A stretch of DNA of 64,000 nucleotides from Ignavibacteriota bacterium (GCA_016708125.1 JADJGF010000001.1:1386001-1450000); one strand, 5' to 3'; numbered from the stretch's first letter, positions 19,946 to 29,642 are shown. Numbers and translations are program-made. The notes: generated by a model from the sequence alone, not told the origin.

Positions 19946-22900
19946 TTAATCTACAGAAATTTTGCTATTGATTATAACCGGTTCAACATCTTCCGGTGTT
20001 AGATTTCCTCTTCCTAACAATTTTGCTTTAAAAACTCTTATATCATTTAGTGTATAAATTAAAACCGGAAAGAACAACAATGTAAATGCGGTTCCAATTA
20101 AAACGCCGTAAGCCAATGAAATAGCCATCGGAATTAAAAATTGCGCTTGAAAGCTGTTTTCTAAAATTATTGGAAATAAACCCGCAACGGTTGTGATTGA
20201 TGTTAACATTATTGCGCGAAACCTTGATTTTCCGGCATCAAACACCGCATCGTGAACATTCATTCCTTCCAAAAGATTTTGATTATATTTTGAAAGAAAG
20301 ACAACGGCATCATTAATTATAACTCCGGAAAGCGCAACCATTCCCCACGCGCTTAAAATTGAAATTGGTTGCCCGTGAATTCCATGTCCCCAAACAGCTC
20401 CAAGAAAGGAAAGCGGAATCATCATTAAAATAATTCCCGCGTGCGACATTGATCTAAAGTGTAATATTAAAATAAGAACTATTCCGGCAAACGCTATCGC
20501 AAATAATCTTTGTAAATCTACAACGGCTTCGTCGCTATTTTTTTGCTGACCTTGATACTCAACATCAATTCCGGGAAACTGCGCTTTCATCTGTGGAATT
20601 ACTTGTGTGGCAACCCTTTCTAATATAGGAGGAACCGATGCGTATGGATCTATTAAATCAGCCTCAACCCTTACTTCTTTTTCTGCATTATATCTTTTAA
20701 TGCTAACGGGACCACGTTCGATATTATATGAAACCAATTCTGAAAGCGGATATTCTCCGAGAGCTGTTTTAATTTTGGTTTTTTCCATTTGTCCGATTGT
20801 TAATCTATCACTTTGCGGATAACGAACCCAAACTCTAATTTCATCTTTGCCTTGCTGCAATCTTTGAACTTGTCCGCCGTAAAATCCTTGCCTAATTTGA
20901 TTTGTAATATCGTTTAGTGTTAAACCCAAAAAATATGCTTGCGGTTTTAATTTTAATTTTACTTCTTGTTTTCCTTCGGCATTATTGTTTGTAATATTTT
21001 GAAGTTCCGTGAATTCTCTAAGTTTTGCTTCCAAATATTTTTTTGCGTTTTCCAATTCGGAAATTTCTTTTCCTAATAAACTTATTGAAACCGGCGCTCC
21101 CCAACGATTTATTGAACCAACCGTAAACTTTTCCGCTTCGGGTATTTCACCGATTGCTTGTCTTACGCGTTCAGCAACTTCGTAAGTTGTAATTGGTGCG
21201 CCTTCCATATCTCGCATCATAACGTTTATGTTTCCGGCGTGGGAGCCTATTTCTTGTCCTTGAAACGCAGACCCGATTGATCTAAAAGTATATGTAATAA
21301 ATTTATTTGTATCGGCAAATTCTTTTTCAAGTTGAAGTTCAACTTCTTGAATTTTTTTATCAAACTTTTCTAAGTATTCTGTGGTTTGTTTTTCGCCGGC
21401 GCCGGGTGTAAATGCAATGTTTACCGAGAACATATCAAAAGCAACCGAGGGGAAGAAGGTTGTTTTAATTACTGTTCCTTGAATTAAACCAATAGTAACT
21501 AAAATTAACGCAACCGGAATTGTAACCACAATCCATCGCCATTTTAAAATTATAACTAACAATTTTGCATAAGTTTTGTTTCTTATTTTATCAATGATGT
21601 TTTCTATTGCATTTTTAAATTTGCTGTGTTTTTCGTTTCGCTTTAAAACATGTGGGTTAGCTAAATGTGCGGGCAAAACAAAAATGGCTTCTATTAATGA
21701 AACCCCTAAACTTACTACAACAATAAATGCCATTTCGTACATCATTTCCATTTGTCCGACTAAAAACAAAAGCGGAGAAAAGGCAACCATTGTTGTTGTT
21801 ACAGAAGTAATAATAGATGGAATTACTTCTATCGTTCCATCAATTGCGGCACGGCGAGGACTTTTTCCCAATTCAAAATGTGTGAAAATATTTTCGCCAA
21901 TTACAATTCCATCATCAACCAGAATTCCTATTACTAAAATCATTCCGAATAAAGAAATCATATTGATTGTAATTCCGGAAAGATTTGCGATTACAAACAT
22001 TCCTAAAAACGCCGAAGGAATTCCCCACGCAACCCAAAGCGAAACACGCAAGCTTAAAAATAATGCAAGTGAAATTACTACAAGAATTAAACCGGAGCCG
22101 CCATTGTTGATAAGCAAATTTAATCTACTGTTGAGCATGTTTAGAAAATCATAAGTGATTTCTAATTTTACATTATTATGTTTTGCGTTAAATTCATCAA
22201 CATAATTATTTACAAATTTTGAAATTTCACCCAAATCTTCCGTATCTAATTTTGAGATGTTAAAGAAAATTCCGCGTTTTCCGTTTATGTAACCTTTGTT
22301 AACAACTTCGGAAAATTTTCTTTTTAAGGTTGCAATATCTCTAATTCGCAAATAACTTCCGTCCGTGTTTGCGCGAAGAATAATATCTCCAATTATACTT
22401 GGATCAACAGAACGATTACGCGCACGAATTAATATTTCCTCATCTTCCGATTTTATTTCTCCCGCGGAAATATCTCTGTTATTGTTTGCAATTGCTGCTG
22501 CAATTTGATCGAAAGTTAAATTATATCTAAGCAAAACATTTTCGGGAACTTCAACCGAAATTTCCAAATCCGGAAAACCGCTGATTGATATTTGAGAAAT
22601 TAATCCGGAGTTAAGAAAATCATCTTCAATATCGTAAGCATAATTTTTTAATGTTTCTAAATCTACTTCGCCGGAAAGTCCTAAATTTGCTGCGTTTGTT
22701 GTTTCTCTTTGTTTAAAAACAATCGGTCGTTCTGCATCAACCGGAAACGAGCTGATTCCATCAACAGCGTTTTTAATTTCCATTAAAGCTTCGTCAATAT
22801 CGTATCCCGTAATTATTTCTATTTGAACGCGAGCAAAATTTTCCGAGGATGTTGATGTAAATTCTTTAATTCCAACAATTCCTCTAATCGCTTGCTCAAC

Positions 22901-23101
22901 ACGCGAAGTAACGCCTTCTTCCATTTCTTTTGGCGATGCGCCGGGATATGCAACCGTAATATTTATGAATCGCGATGATCTTTCCGGGAAGAAAGATTTT
23001 TTCATTGAAAGCAAACTTAACGTTCCGGCAATTACAATTGCGGCAATAATTATGTTTGCATAAAACGGATATTTTACGAAAGTTGTTAAAAGTTTTTTCA
23101 T
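19946..23101 (-). CDS. RND-family efflux pump, inner membrane subunit (HAE1-like)
   Basis: A 1051-residue RND protein with 12 expected membrane segments: TM1 near residue 15, then a porter domain, a central TM cluster, a second porter domain and a C-terminal TM cluster. The proton-relay Asp pair is visible in GILVDDGIVIGENIF (TM4), and YPGASPKEMEEGVTSRVE is the typical start of the first porter loop. It is closest in style to the hydrophobic/amphiphilic efflux (AcrB-like) group, so drugs or lipids are the expected substrates rather than metals. The Shine-Dalgarno GGAGA precedes the ATG. Confidence 0.92.
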   Translation of the reverse strand: MKKLLTTFVKYPFYANIIIAAIVIAGTLSLLSMKKSFFPERSSRFINITVAYPGASPKEMEEGVTSRVEQAIRGIVGIKEFTSTSSENFARVQIEIITGYDIDEALMEIKNAVDGISSFPVDAERPIVFKQRETTNAANLGLSGEVDLETLKNYAYDIEDDFLNSGLISQISISGFPDLEISVEVPENVLLRYNLTFDQIAAAIANNNRDISAGEIKSEDEEILIRARNRSVDPSIIGDIILRANTDGSYLRIRDIATLKRKFSEVVNKGYINGKRGIFFNISKLDTEDLGEISKFVNNYVDEFNAKHNNVKLEITYDFLNMLNSRLNLLINNGGSGLILVVISLALFLSLRVSLWVAWGIPSAFLGMFVIANLSGITINMISLFGMILVIGILVDDGIVIGENIFTHFELGKSPRRAAIDGTIEVIPSIITSVTTTMVAFSPLLFLVGQMEMMYEMAFIVVVSLGVSLIEAIFVLPAHLANPHVLKRNEKHSKFKNAIENIIDKIRNKTYAKLLVIILKWRWIVVTIPVALILVTIGLIQGTVIKTTFFPSVAFDMFSVNIAFTPGAGEKQTTEYLEKFDKKIQEVELQLEKEFADTNKFITYTFRSIGSAFQGQEIGSHAGNINVMMRDMEGAPITTYEVAERVRQAIGEIPEAEKFTVGSINRWGAPVSISLLGKEISELENAKKYLEAKLREFTELQNITNNNAEGKQEVKLKLKPQAYFLGLTLNDITNQIRQGFYGGQVQRLQQGKDEIRVWVRYPQSDRLTIGQMEKTKIKTALGEYPLSELVSYNIERGPVSIKRYNAEKEVRVEADLIDPYASVPPILERVATQVIPQMKAQFPGIDVEYQGQQKNSDEAVVDLQRLFAIAFAGIVLILILHFRSMSHAGIILMMIPLSFLGAVWGHGIHGQPISILSAWGMVALSGVIINDAVVFLSKYNQNLLEGMNVHDAVFDAGKSRFRAIMLTSITTVAGLFPIILENSFQAQFLIPMAISLAYGVLIGTAFTLLFFPVLIYTLNDIRVFKAKLLGRGNLTPEDVEPVIINSKISVD

Positions 23102-23135
23102 TAATTTTTCTCCAAAAGTTCCTTTTCAAAAATTG

Positions 23136-24260
23136 TTATTCTATAATTTTAACTTTGGTTCCTTCTGCAGCGTTAATTAATGGCTCAACAACAACATTTG
23201 TGTTTTCGTTTAATCCGTTGAAGAAAAGAGTTTTATCATTGGTTTTTACAACATTAATTTTTGTTTTTACAAGAGCATTATTTTCAATTGTGAAAACTTC
23301 GTTTGAATTGAAAACAGAGTTTCTCGGAATTTCCATAACGTTATTTAAAGGAATGTTTGAGAAAGTTGCTTTCAAATATTGCCCGCGATAAACCGGCTTG
23401 TGATTATTGTTTGCAAGCTGAACGTAAACGCTAATTGATTGCGTTTGCTGATTTAAGTCGCCGGCTTTTCTAATCACATTTCCAAACCATTTATATTCGT
23501 TTAGTTCATCGGTTAAAGAAACTTTATCGCCAACGTTTATCCATTTTGCATTTTCAATTTCCAATGGAATTTCAACTTCCAAAATATTTGTGTTTATAAT
23601 TTTTGCAAGAGCTGCTCCGGCATTTGCAATTGCACCAACTTCCAAATTTACTTGAGAAATTGCTCCGTTAAACGGTGCATAAATTGCATACTTTTTAAAT
23701 TTTGATTCGTTGCTTTTTAAAGTATAATATTTACTTAAAATACTTTTGCTTGAAAGAAAAACTTTTTCTTGGGTAGATTTTATTTCCGGCAAATTTGGCA
23801 AGTCTTTATCAATTTCAATTTGCTCAAAAAACTTATACCAAGTTGGATATGTTTCGGGAAAATCAATTTTCATATCCGGTAAAATTCCCGCAAGTTGAGT
23901 TAAAAAAGAACTTACTTCTGCTTTTAAATTTAGCGCGGCTTCGTTATCATAAATTCTTAAAAGTAAATCACCCTTCTTAAATATTTGTCCTTCTTTAAAC
24001 GCAACATTTCCTTCAAGAATTTTTCCGGTAACTTCGGCGCTTAGTGTAATTTCGGATTGCGAATAAACTCTGCCGTTTGTAATATGATTTGCGGAAACAT
24101 CAGAATATTTAACCGGTTCCGCTTTTACAAATCTTACAATATCTTCCGCCGGTTTTAATTTTGGCTCTTCTTTAAATCCGCTAATCATTTTCATTGAGAA
24201 AAATGAAAAAATAATTATAGCCGCTCCGACTAATATTATCGTTAATTTTTGCTTGTTCAT
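23136..24260 (-). CDS. RND efflux membrane fusion protein
   Basis: A 374-residue periplasmic adaptor. It has an N-terminal membrane anchor (about 6-27), a split lipoyl domain (ITLSAEVTGKILEGNVAFKEGQ and later YAIYAPFNGAISQVNLEVG, here given in part), a helical hairpin between them, then a beta-barrel and a membrane-proximal domain. It links the pump at 19946 to the TolC-type duct. It is the first gene of the four-gene operon; the promoter lies in the 310-base divergent gap, but I cannot fix it. Confidence 0.9.
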   Translation of the reverse strand: MNKQKLTIILVGAAIIIFSFFSMKMISGFKEEPKLKPAEDIVRFVKAEPVKYSDVSANHITNGRVYSQSEITLSAEVTGKILEGNVAFKEGQIFKKGDLLLRIYDNEAALNLKAEVSSFLTQLAGILPDMKIDFPETYPTWYKFFEQIEIDKDLPNLPEIKSTQEKVFLSSKSILSKYYTLKSNESKFKKYAIYAPFNGAISQVNLEVGAIANAGAALAKIINTNILEVEIPLEIENAKWINVGDKVSLTDELNEYKWFGNVIRKAGDLNQQTQSISVYVQLANNNHKPVYRGQYLKATFSNIPLNNVMEIPRNSVFNSNEVFTIENNALVKTKINVVKTNDKTLFFNGLNENTNVVVEPLINAAEGTKVKIIE

Positions 24261-24472
24261 TTTTTACCTAACTTAACTTTATTTATAAATTTTCTTGTAT
24301 AAAAATCTTTGTGAAATCTTTCTTTTTTTTGAAATTATTTCAGAAAAAAATAATCTGTTTTGATATGCAAAATAATTTTATGGTAATAAATTTCTTGATG
24401 TGATTTTTGCAGATTTTTAAAATCAAACATTTACACAATCTTTCTTTTTTGTTCTTTGTTTTTTTTCCATTA

Positions 24473-24512
24473 TAAATTTACTAAATATGGCGGCAAATAT
24501 TTGATAAATTTA
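24473..24512. promoter_or_regulatory. 40-base near-perfect dyad in the divergent gap (candidate operator)
   Basis: Left arm TAAATTTACTAAATAT, spacer GGCGGCAA, right arm ATATTTGATAAATTTA. The arms match as an inverted repeat at 14 of 16 positions. The dyad lies about 60 bases upstream of the BASS-type transporter and about 210 bases upstream of the efflux operon. The remainder of the 24261-24570 gap is T-rich and shows nothing else I can name. Confidence 0.45.
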
Positions 24513-24570
24513 CGTACATATTAGATGCTTGTGTTTAATGTTTGTTCTATAATTTATAAGAAATCTTTAA

Positions 24571-25440
24571 ATGAAAACTCTTTTGCTTCTCTCCGTAATT
24601 TTATTGGGAATTATTTTTCCATTCACCCATTCTTTTTCCTTTTTAATAAAATACCTTTTGATGATAATGTTATTTTTTTCTTTTTTAAAAATGGAAGTCA
24701 GAAAGGAGGATTTTCAAAAAAATCATATTCTTTTGGTTTTGGTAAATCTAATAATTCCGTTTGTTTTTTACACAACACTTTATTTTTCCGGAAATAAACT
24801 TCTTGCCCAGATTGCATTTATAACCGGAATTGCGCCAACGGCAATTGCTTCTCCTATAATTATAAACTTGCTTAAAGGAAAAATTGAATACGTTGTAATT
24901 TCTATTTTGTTAACAAACTTTGTAATTGCGTTTCTTTTACCGTTTCTAATTCCGGAAATTTTAAACAGTTCTTCGTCTATTACATTTACAGATGTACTTT
25001 TTCCCGTTGCCGAAATTTTTCTAATTCCTTACTTTTTTTCTCTTCTTCTTAAAAAGTATTTTCTCCCGCTAAAAAGTTTTTTTGAAAAATTTAATAAGTA
25101 CGTTTTTTACATATTAATCTTAAACATCAATCTGGGAACCGCAAAAGCAAGTAATTATATTCGTGAAGAAATGAATTTTGGAGATTTAATTATTTATCAA
25201 ATCGCTGGTGTTTCGCTGCTGATTTGCATTTTATCTTTTTTTGTTGGCTGGCTTATTTCTCCAAAGAATTTAAAAGTTGAAGGTTCTCAATCATTGGGAC
25301 AAAAAAATAATGGATTTACTGTTTGGGTTGCACTTACTTTTATAAGTCCGCTTGCTGTTTTGGGACCCGTGTTTTACATACTTTTTCAGAATATTTATAT
25401 ATCTTTTCAATTACACAAAAACAATAAAACAACGCCATGA
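24571..25440 (+). CDS. BASS-type (bile acid:sodium symporter-like) transporter
   Basis: A 289-residue integral membrane protein with about nine or ten segments. Supporting phrases are TGIAPTAIASPIIINLLKG in the middle (the crossover-type signature) and SQSLGQKNNGFTVW followed by SPLAVLGPVFY in the C-terminal half. BASS-family proteins import organic anions such as bile acids, pantoate or 2-keto acids with sodium. The last four bases overlap the GH95 start (ATGA), so the two are translationally coupled and the transporter may carry a product of fucoside breakdown or a related compound. The substrate is not deducible. Confidence 0.7.
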   Translation: MKTLLLLSVILLGIIFPFTHSFSFLIKYLLMIMLFFSFLKMEVRKEDFQKNHILLVLVNLIIPFVFYTTLYFSGNKLLAQIAFITGIAPTAIASPIIINLLKGKIEYVVISILLTNFVIAFLLPFLIPEILNSSSSITFTDVLFPVAEIFLIPYFFSLLLKKYFLPLKSFFEKFNKYVFYILILNINLGTAKASNYIREEMNFGDLIIYQIAGVSLLICILSFFVGWLISPKNLKVEGSQSLGQKNNGFTVWVALTFISPLAVLGPVFYILFQNIYISFQLHKNNKTTP

Positions 25441-27845
25441 AAAAATTAATAATCTTAATATTATGTATCGGTTTTTTATTGCACGCTCAAAATAATAATC
25501 AAATTGATTCTTCAAATTATAAGTTGTGGTATAACAAACCGGCAAGCTGTTTTGAAGATGCGCTTGTTTTAGGAAACGGAACGGTTGGTGCAACTGTGTT
25601 TGGTGGAACCAAAACGGATACAATTTTTTTAAATGATGCAACTCTTTGGTCGGGTGAGCCGGTTGATCCAAATATGAATCCCAATGCTTATAAATACATT
25701 CCCGAAATTAGAAGGGCGTTGTTTGAAGAAAATTACAAAGTGGCAGACTCGTTAAATAAATTTGTTCAAGGTTCTTTTTCTCAATCATTTGCTCCCTTGG
25801 GAAACTTATTTATTAAACATAAATACCAAGAGAACGTTACCAATTATTACCGAGAGCTTAATATTAGCAATGCCGTAGCAAAAATTAATTATCTTGTAAA
25901 TAATATTTCAGTAAACAAAGAATATTTTGTTTCTAATCCGGATAAGGTTTTTGCAATACGTTTGGATGCTTCCCATAAAAAATCAATGGATTTTGCTCTT
26001 TTCTTCAATAGTCTGCTTAAGTATGATCTCAAAACCGGCAATAACTCCATAACTGTAAACGGATATGCTCCTTACCTTGCCAAACCAAATTATCAAGGTG
26101 ATATTAAAGATGCTGTGTTGTTTGATAAAAACAGAGGCACAAGATTTACTACTATTATTAAACTAATTTCGTGTGATGGAAAAGTGATTGAAACCGATTC
26201 GACATTAGAAGTTTCTGGTGCTTCAAGTGCGGAGATTTTGGTTTCCATTGCTACAAGTTTTAATGGTTATGATAAAAATCCCGCCACAGAAGGACTTGAC
26301 AATTTTAAAATTGCAAGCGAACAACTTAAAAATGCAAGCTTAAAATCTATTTCAGAATTGAAGGAAAATCATTTAAAAGATTATCACAAGTTTTTTAATA
26401 GATTAACTTTTCAACTGCAAACATCTGATAGTTGCTCTTTACCAACAGATGAAAGATTAAAAAAATATTTTATCGATAGAAAAACAGATCTGGGTTTAGA
26501 AGAACTTTATTTTCACTTTGGAAGATATTTACTTATCTCTAGCTCAAGAACGCCGGGCGTTCCGGCCAATTTACAAGGCATTTGGAATCCATATTTACGT
26601 CCGCCGTGGAGCAGCAATTATACTGTAAATATTAATGTTGAAGAAAATTATTGGCTGGCAGAAACAGCAAATCTTTCGGAATTGCACAAACCGTTGTTGG
26701 AATTTATTAAAAACGTATCTAATACCGGTAAGATCACCGCTAAAAACTTTTACGGTGTTAATTCCGGCTGGTGTGCGGCACATAATTCAGATATTTGGGC
26801 AATGAGCAACCCGGTTGGTGATTTTGGAACTGGGCATCCCGTTTGGGCAAATTGGAATATGGGCGGTGCTTGGCTAAGCACACATTTATGGGAACATTAT
26901 CTTTTCACAAAAGATGAAACGTTTTTAACAGATTATGGTTATCCGTTGCTAAAGGGGGCTTCTGATTTTTGTAAAAACTGGCTTGTTGAAGACAAGAACG
27001 GAAATTTAATTACGGCTCCTTCAACCTCACCGGAAAATATATATTTATATAAAAATTACAACGGCGCAACTTTGTATGGCGCAACGGCAGATTTGGCAAT
27101 TATTCGCGAGTTGTTTAATGGTACAATTCGCGCTTCTGAAATATTAAATATTGATAAACCTTTTTCTGATTCGTTAAAAAACGCAATAGAAAAACTTTAT
27201 CCATATCAAGTTGGGAAGAAAGGAAATTTACAAGAGTGGTATTATGATTGGGAAGATGCTGAGCCTAAACATCGACACCAATCGCACCTATTTGGTTTGC
27301 ACCCGGGACATCATATTTCACCTGAAAAAACTCCGGAATTGGCGGAAGCTTGTAAAACTACTTTAAATATTAAAGGAGATAAAAGCACCGGGTGGTCACA
27401 AGGCTGGAGAATTAATTTGTGGGCCAGATTAAAAGACGGAAACAGAGCATATAAATTATATCAAGAACTTTTATCCTTTGTTGATCCATCGGGCGTAAGC
27501 ACTAATTATAGTAACGGTGGCGGAACTTATCCAAATATGTTGGACGCTCATCCGCCGTTTCAAATTGATGGAAATTTTGGCGGTGCTGCCGGTGTTTTAG
27601 AAATGCTAATTCAGTCTGATGAAAACAACATAGAACTTTTACCCGCGTTGCCCACTGTGTGGAGTTCGGGTAAACTGTTTGGTGTAAAAGCCCGTGGTGG
27701 TTTCGAAATTTCTTTCGTGTGGAAAAACTATAGCATTACTTATTGTAAAATATTTTCTCAAACCGGCGGTGAAACAACCATTAAAATAAATGGCGTTTTA
27801 AAGAAAATTAAGTTGAATCACGGAGAGAGTTTAGTAATAATTTAG
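25437..27845 (+). CDS. GH95 alpha-L-fucosidase-type glycoside hydrolase
   Basis: An 802-residue secreted protein (signal peptide about 1-18, ending LLHAQ). The N-terminal region begins LWYNKPASCFEDALVLGNG, typical of the GH95 beta-sandwich, and is followed by an (alpha/alpha)6 barrel. Candidate catalytic residues are Asn398 and Asn400 (TVNINVEENYW), Glu533 (TSPENIYL) and Asp711 (FQIDGNFGGAAG), matching the order known for AfcA-type fucosidases. GH95 removes fucose or L-galactose from polysaccharides or host glycans. It overlaps the transporter gene by four bases and is followed by a good terminator. Confidence 0.88.
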   Translation: MKKLIILILCIGFLLHAQNNNQIDSSNYKLWYNKPASCFEDALVLGNGTVGATVFGGTKTDTIFLNDATLWSGEPVDPNMNPNAYKYIPEIRRALFEENYKVADSLNKFVQGSFSQSFAPLGNLFIKHKYQENVTNYYRELNISNAVAKINYLVNNISVNKEYFVSNPDKVFAIRLDASHKKSMDFALFFNSLLKYDLKTGNNSITVNGYAPYLAKPNYQGDIKDAVLFDKNRGTRFTTIIKLISCDGKVIETDSTLEVSGASSAEILVSIATSFNGYDKNPATEGLDNFKIASEQLKNASLKSISELKENHLKDYHKFFNRLTFQLQTSDSCSLPTDERLKKYFIDRKTDLGLEELYFHFGRYLLISSSRTPGVPANLQGIWNPYLRPPWSSNYTVNINVEENYWLAETANLSELHKPLLEFIKNVSNTGKITAKNFYGVNSGWCAAHNSDIWAMSNPVGDFGTGHPVWANWNMGGAWLSTHLWEHYLFTKDETFLTDYGYPLLKGASDFCKNWLVEDKNGNLITAPSTSPENIYLYKNYNGATLYGATADLAIIRELFNGTIRASEILNIDKPFSDSLKNAIEKLYPYQVGKKGNLQEWYYDWEDAEPKHRHQSHLFGLHPGHHISPEKTPELAEACKTTLNIKGDKSTGWSQGWRINLWARLKDGNRAYKLYQELLSFVDPSGVSTNYSNGGGTYPNMLDAHPPFQIDGNFGGAAGVLEMLIQSDENNIELLPALPTVWSSGKLFGVKARGGFEISFVWKNYSITYCKIFSQTGGETTIKINGVLKKIKLNHGESLVII

Positions 27846-27848
27846 TAG

Positions 27849-27876
27849 AAAGCCCGATGTTAAAAGCGGGTTTTTT
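27849..27876 (+). terminator. rho-independent terminator of the BASS-GH95 operon
   Basis: An 8-pair stem, AAAGCCCG with CGGGTTTT (one G-U pair), around a 10-base loop, ending in a run of T. It starts four bases after the GH95 stop. It also lies just beyond the end of the convergent trxB gene. Confidence 0.65.
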
Positions 27877-28818
27877 CTATAATGCCATCTCGTGTTTTAA
27901 TTTTTCAACATATTCTGCAGCACTAAGTGCGGCAATTGTTCCATCGCTTACCGATGTTGTAATTTGGCGAAATCTTTTTGCTCTAGAATCTCCGGCTGCA
28001 AAAACTCCCGAAATATTTGTTTCCATCAAATCGTTGGTAATAATTTCGTTTCGATTATTTAACTCTATTATTCCTTTTAACGATTCAGTGTTTGGAACAT
28101 ATCCGATTAAAATAAATACGCCGTCAATTTCTTTTTCGAAAATCTCATTCGTTCGCATATTTTTAATTATAACTTTCTCAAGCTTATCGTTTCCTATAAA
28201 CTCTTGAATTTCGGATTCCATAATAAAATTAATTTTGGGATTTTCTTTCGCTTCGTGCACGGCGCTTTCAAATGCTTGGAAATGATCAAACTGATGTACA
28301 ACGGTTACAGAGTTTGCGTACTTCGTTAAAGAAACAGCTTCTTCAAGTGCTGAGTTTCCTCCGCCGACAACAATTATATTTTTATCTTGAAAAAAATCTC
28401 CATCGCAAGTTGCACAATATGAAATTCCTTTACCTTTAAAAACGTCTTCGCCTTTTGCGCCGATAGTTCTTGATTTTCCACCGGTTGCAAGAATTATAGA
28501 TTTTGCAAAATATGTTTCGACGTTGTTTATTTCAACAGATTTTAAATCGCTTTGCAAATTTAAATTTGTAACTTTTATATTTGATTTAACGTTACATCCA
28601 AATTTTTCTGCTTGTTTGCGCATGTTTCGGGAAAGTTGATATCCGCTTATACTTTCTATTCCGGGATAATTTGCAACTTCGTGAGTTAAAACCATTTGTC
28701 CGCCAGCTGCGCCTTCATTTAAAATTAATGTTGACTGTTTTGCTCTCGATAAATAAATTCCGGCTGTTAATCCAGCCGGACCGCCGCCTATAACAATTAC
28801 ATCAAAATTGTTTTCCAT
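27877..28818 (-). CDS. trxB: thioredoxin reductase
   Basis: A 313-residue flavoprotein. The FAD-binding motif GGGPAGLTAGIYLSRA is near residue 11, the redox-active pair is in YCATCDGDFF (about residues 135-140), the NADPH motif is VGGGNSALEEA, and the C-terminal FAD loop reads GVFAAGDSRAKRFRQ. It reduces thioredoxin with NADPH in the cytoplasm. It directly follows a thioredoxin-like gene (its ATG adjoins the preceding stop), its likely partner. Confidence 0.93.
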   Translation of the reverse strand: MENNFDVIVIGGGPAGLTAGIYLSRAKQSTLILNEGAAGGQMVLTHEVANYPGIESISGYQLSRNMRKQAEKFGCNVKSNIKVTNLNLQSDLKSVEINNVETYFAKSIILATGGKSRTIGAKGEDVFKGKGISYCATCDGDFFQDKNIIVVGGGNSALEEAVSLTKYANSVTVVHQFDHFQAFESAVHEAKENPKINFIMESEIQEFIGNDKLEKVIIKNMRTNEIFEKEIDGVFILIGYVPNTESLKGIIELNNRNEIITNDLMETNISGVFAAGDSRAKRFRQITTSVSDGTIAALSAAEYVEKLKHEMAL

Positions 28819-29166
28819 TTAGCTTTTAAATTCCTTATCTAAAATACTTGTAACTTGATCCATATTTTGAATACTTGTTGTAGCTTTTGCAACTTTTCCA
28901 TTTTTGTAATAAACTGTAAACGGTAATCCGGCAAAGCTTCTGCACTCGGGAAGATTTCTAATTATTCCGGCTTCGGGACTATCAAAAGCCATATCAAAAA
29001 ATTTTACGTGTGAATATTGGTCTTGGATTTCTTCCATAACTTCGTAAACTGGAACGCACATTGGTCCCATTCTTCCGCAGCAAACCATAACGTTATCGTT
29101 TTCATTTATAATTTTTGTTAACTCATTTGCTGTTGCAATGTGATTTAATCCGGTTTGTAGTGTCAT
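28819..29166 (-). CDS. thioredoxin-fold protein with atypical Cys motif
   Basis: A 115-residue thioredoxin-like protein. In place of the canonical WCGPC, the active-site region reads CCGRMGPMCVPV (Cys29, Cys30, Cys37), so there is no CxxC. The rest fits the fold: KFFDMAFDSPEAG as the central strand region, and FAGLPFTVYYKNGK with the cis-Pro loop. The Shine-Dalgarno AGAAGG precedes the ATG. Coupling to trxB makes it the probable substrate of that reductase, but a CxxC-less reaction mechanism is unclear. Confidence 0.78.
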   Translation of the reverse strand: MTLQTGLNHIATANELTKIINENDNVMVCCGRMGPMCVPVYEVMEEIQDQYSHVKFFDMAFDSPEAGIIRNLPECRSFAGLPFTVYYKNGKVAKATTSIQNMDQVTSILDKEFKS

Positions 29167-29341
29167 TTTGTATCCTTCTAAATTATATATTTGAAATTTT
29201 TTAAGATTTGATGCACAAATTTTATTTTAGATTCTAAAATATCTTTTCTGTGTTTTTTATGATTTGCTTGGATTTAAAAATATTTTCTTAACTCTTTGAA
29301 ATGAATTACTTTGGTAAATGTTTTATCAAAAACTTTTATTT

Positions 29342-29369
29342 AAAATAAAAAGGCAGAGTTGCCTCTGCC
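29342..29369 (-). terminator. rho-independent terminator, minus strand
   Basis: On the minus strand, GGCAGAG-GCAA-CTCTGCC forms a seven-pair GC-rich stem with a tetraloop, followed by TTTTTATTTT. It lies 28 bases after the stop of the 81-residue gene. Confidence 0.8.
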
Positions 29370-29396
29370 GGAGAATCTATCTAATTTAGGTTAGAG

Positions 29397-29642
29397 TTAT
29401 GCTTGCGGTTTGTTGTAAATTATTTTTCTAATCGAATCAAATTGAAGATATGGATAATCTTCTTGAATTTTTTCTATTGCATCGCCGGCGCTTATTTCTT
29501 TTTCTCTAAGATTATCAAATCTTTTTCTAATTAGATAATCTCGAACGGATTTCTGATTAATTAATCCGCGGCTTTCTAAAACAGAATAAACCTCGTCGCT
29601 AATTAATTCTGATAATGGATTTTCTATGTTTGTTGTATTCAT
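29397..29642 (-). CDS. small helical protein of unknown function
   Basis: An 81-residue protein that I do not recognise. The ATG at 29642 has a Shine-Dalgarno-like GAAAGG seven bases upstream; an ATG 57 bases further upstream would add a tail without such a site. The sequence is charged and mostly helical, with a basic stretch IRKRFDNLREKE in the middle; it has no signal peptide or membrane segment. Because it has its own strong terminator and is flanked by 170-230 base gaps, it is probably an independent transcript. Confidence 0.6.
   Translation of the reverse strand: MNTTNIENPLSELISDEVYSVLESRGLINQKSVRDYLIRKRFDNLREKEISAGDAIEKIQEDYPYLQFDSIRKIIYNKPQA

Noticed and set aside
21576..22154. Open frame of 192 codons on the plus strand
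   Set aside because: It lies entirely antisense to the RND pump gene, whose protein is clearly conserved; the antisense frame shows no recognisable features.
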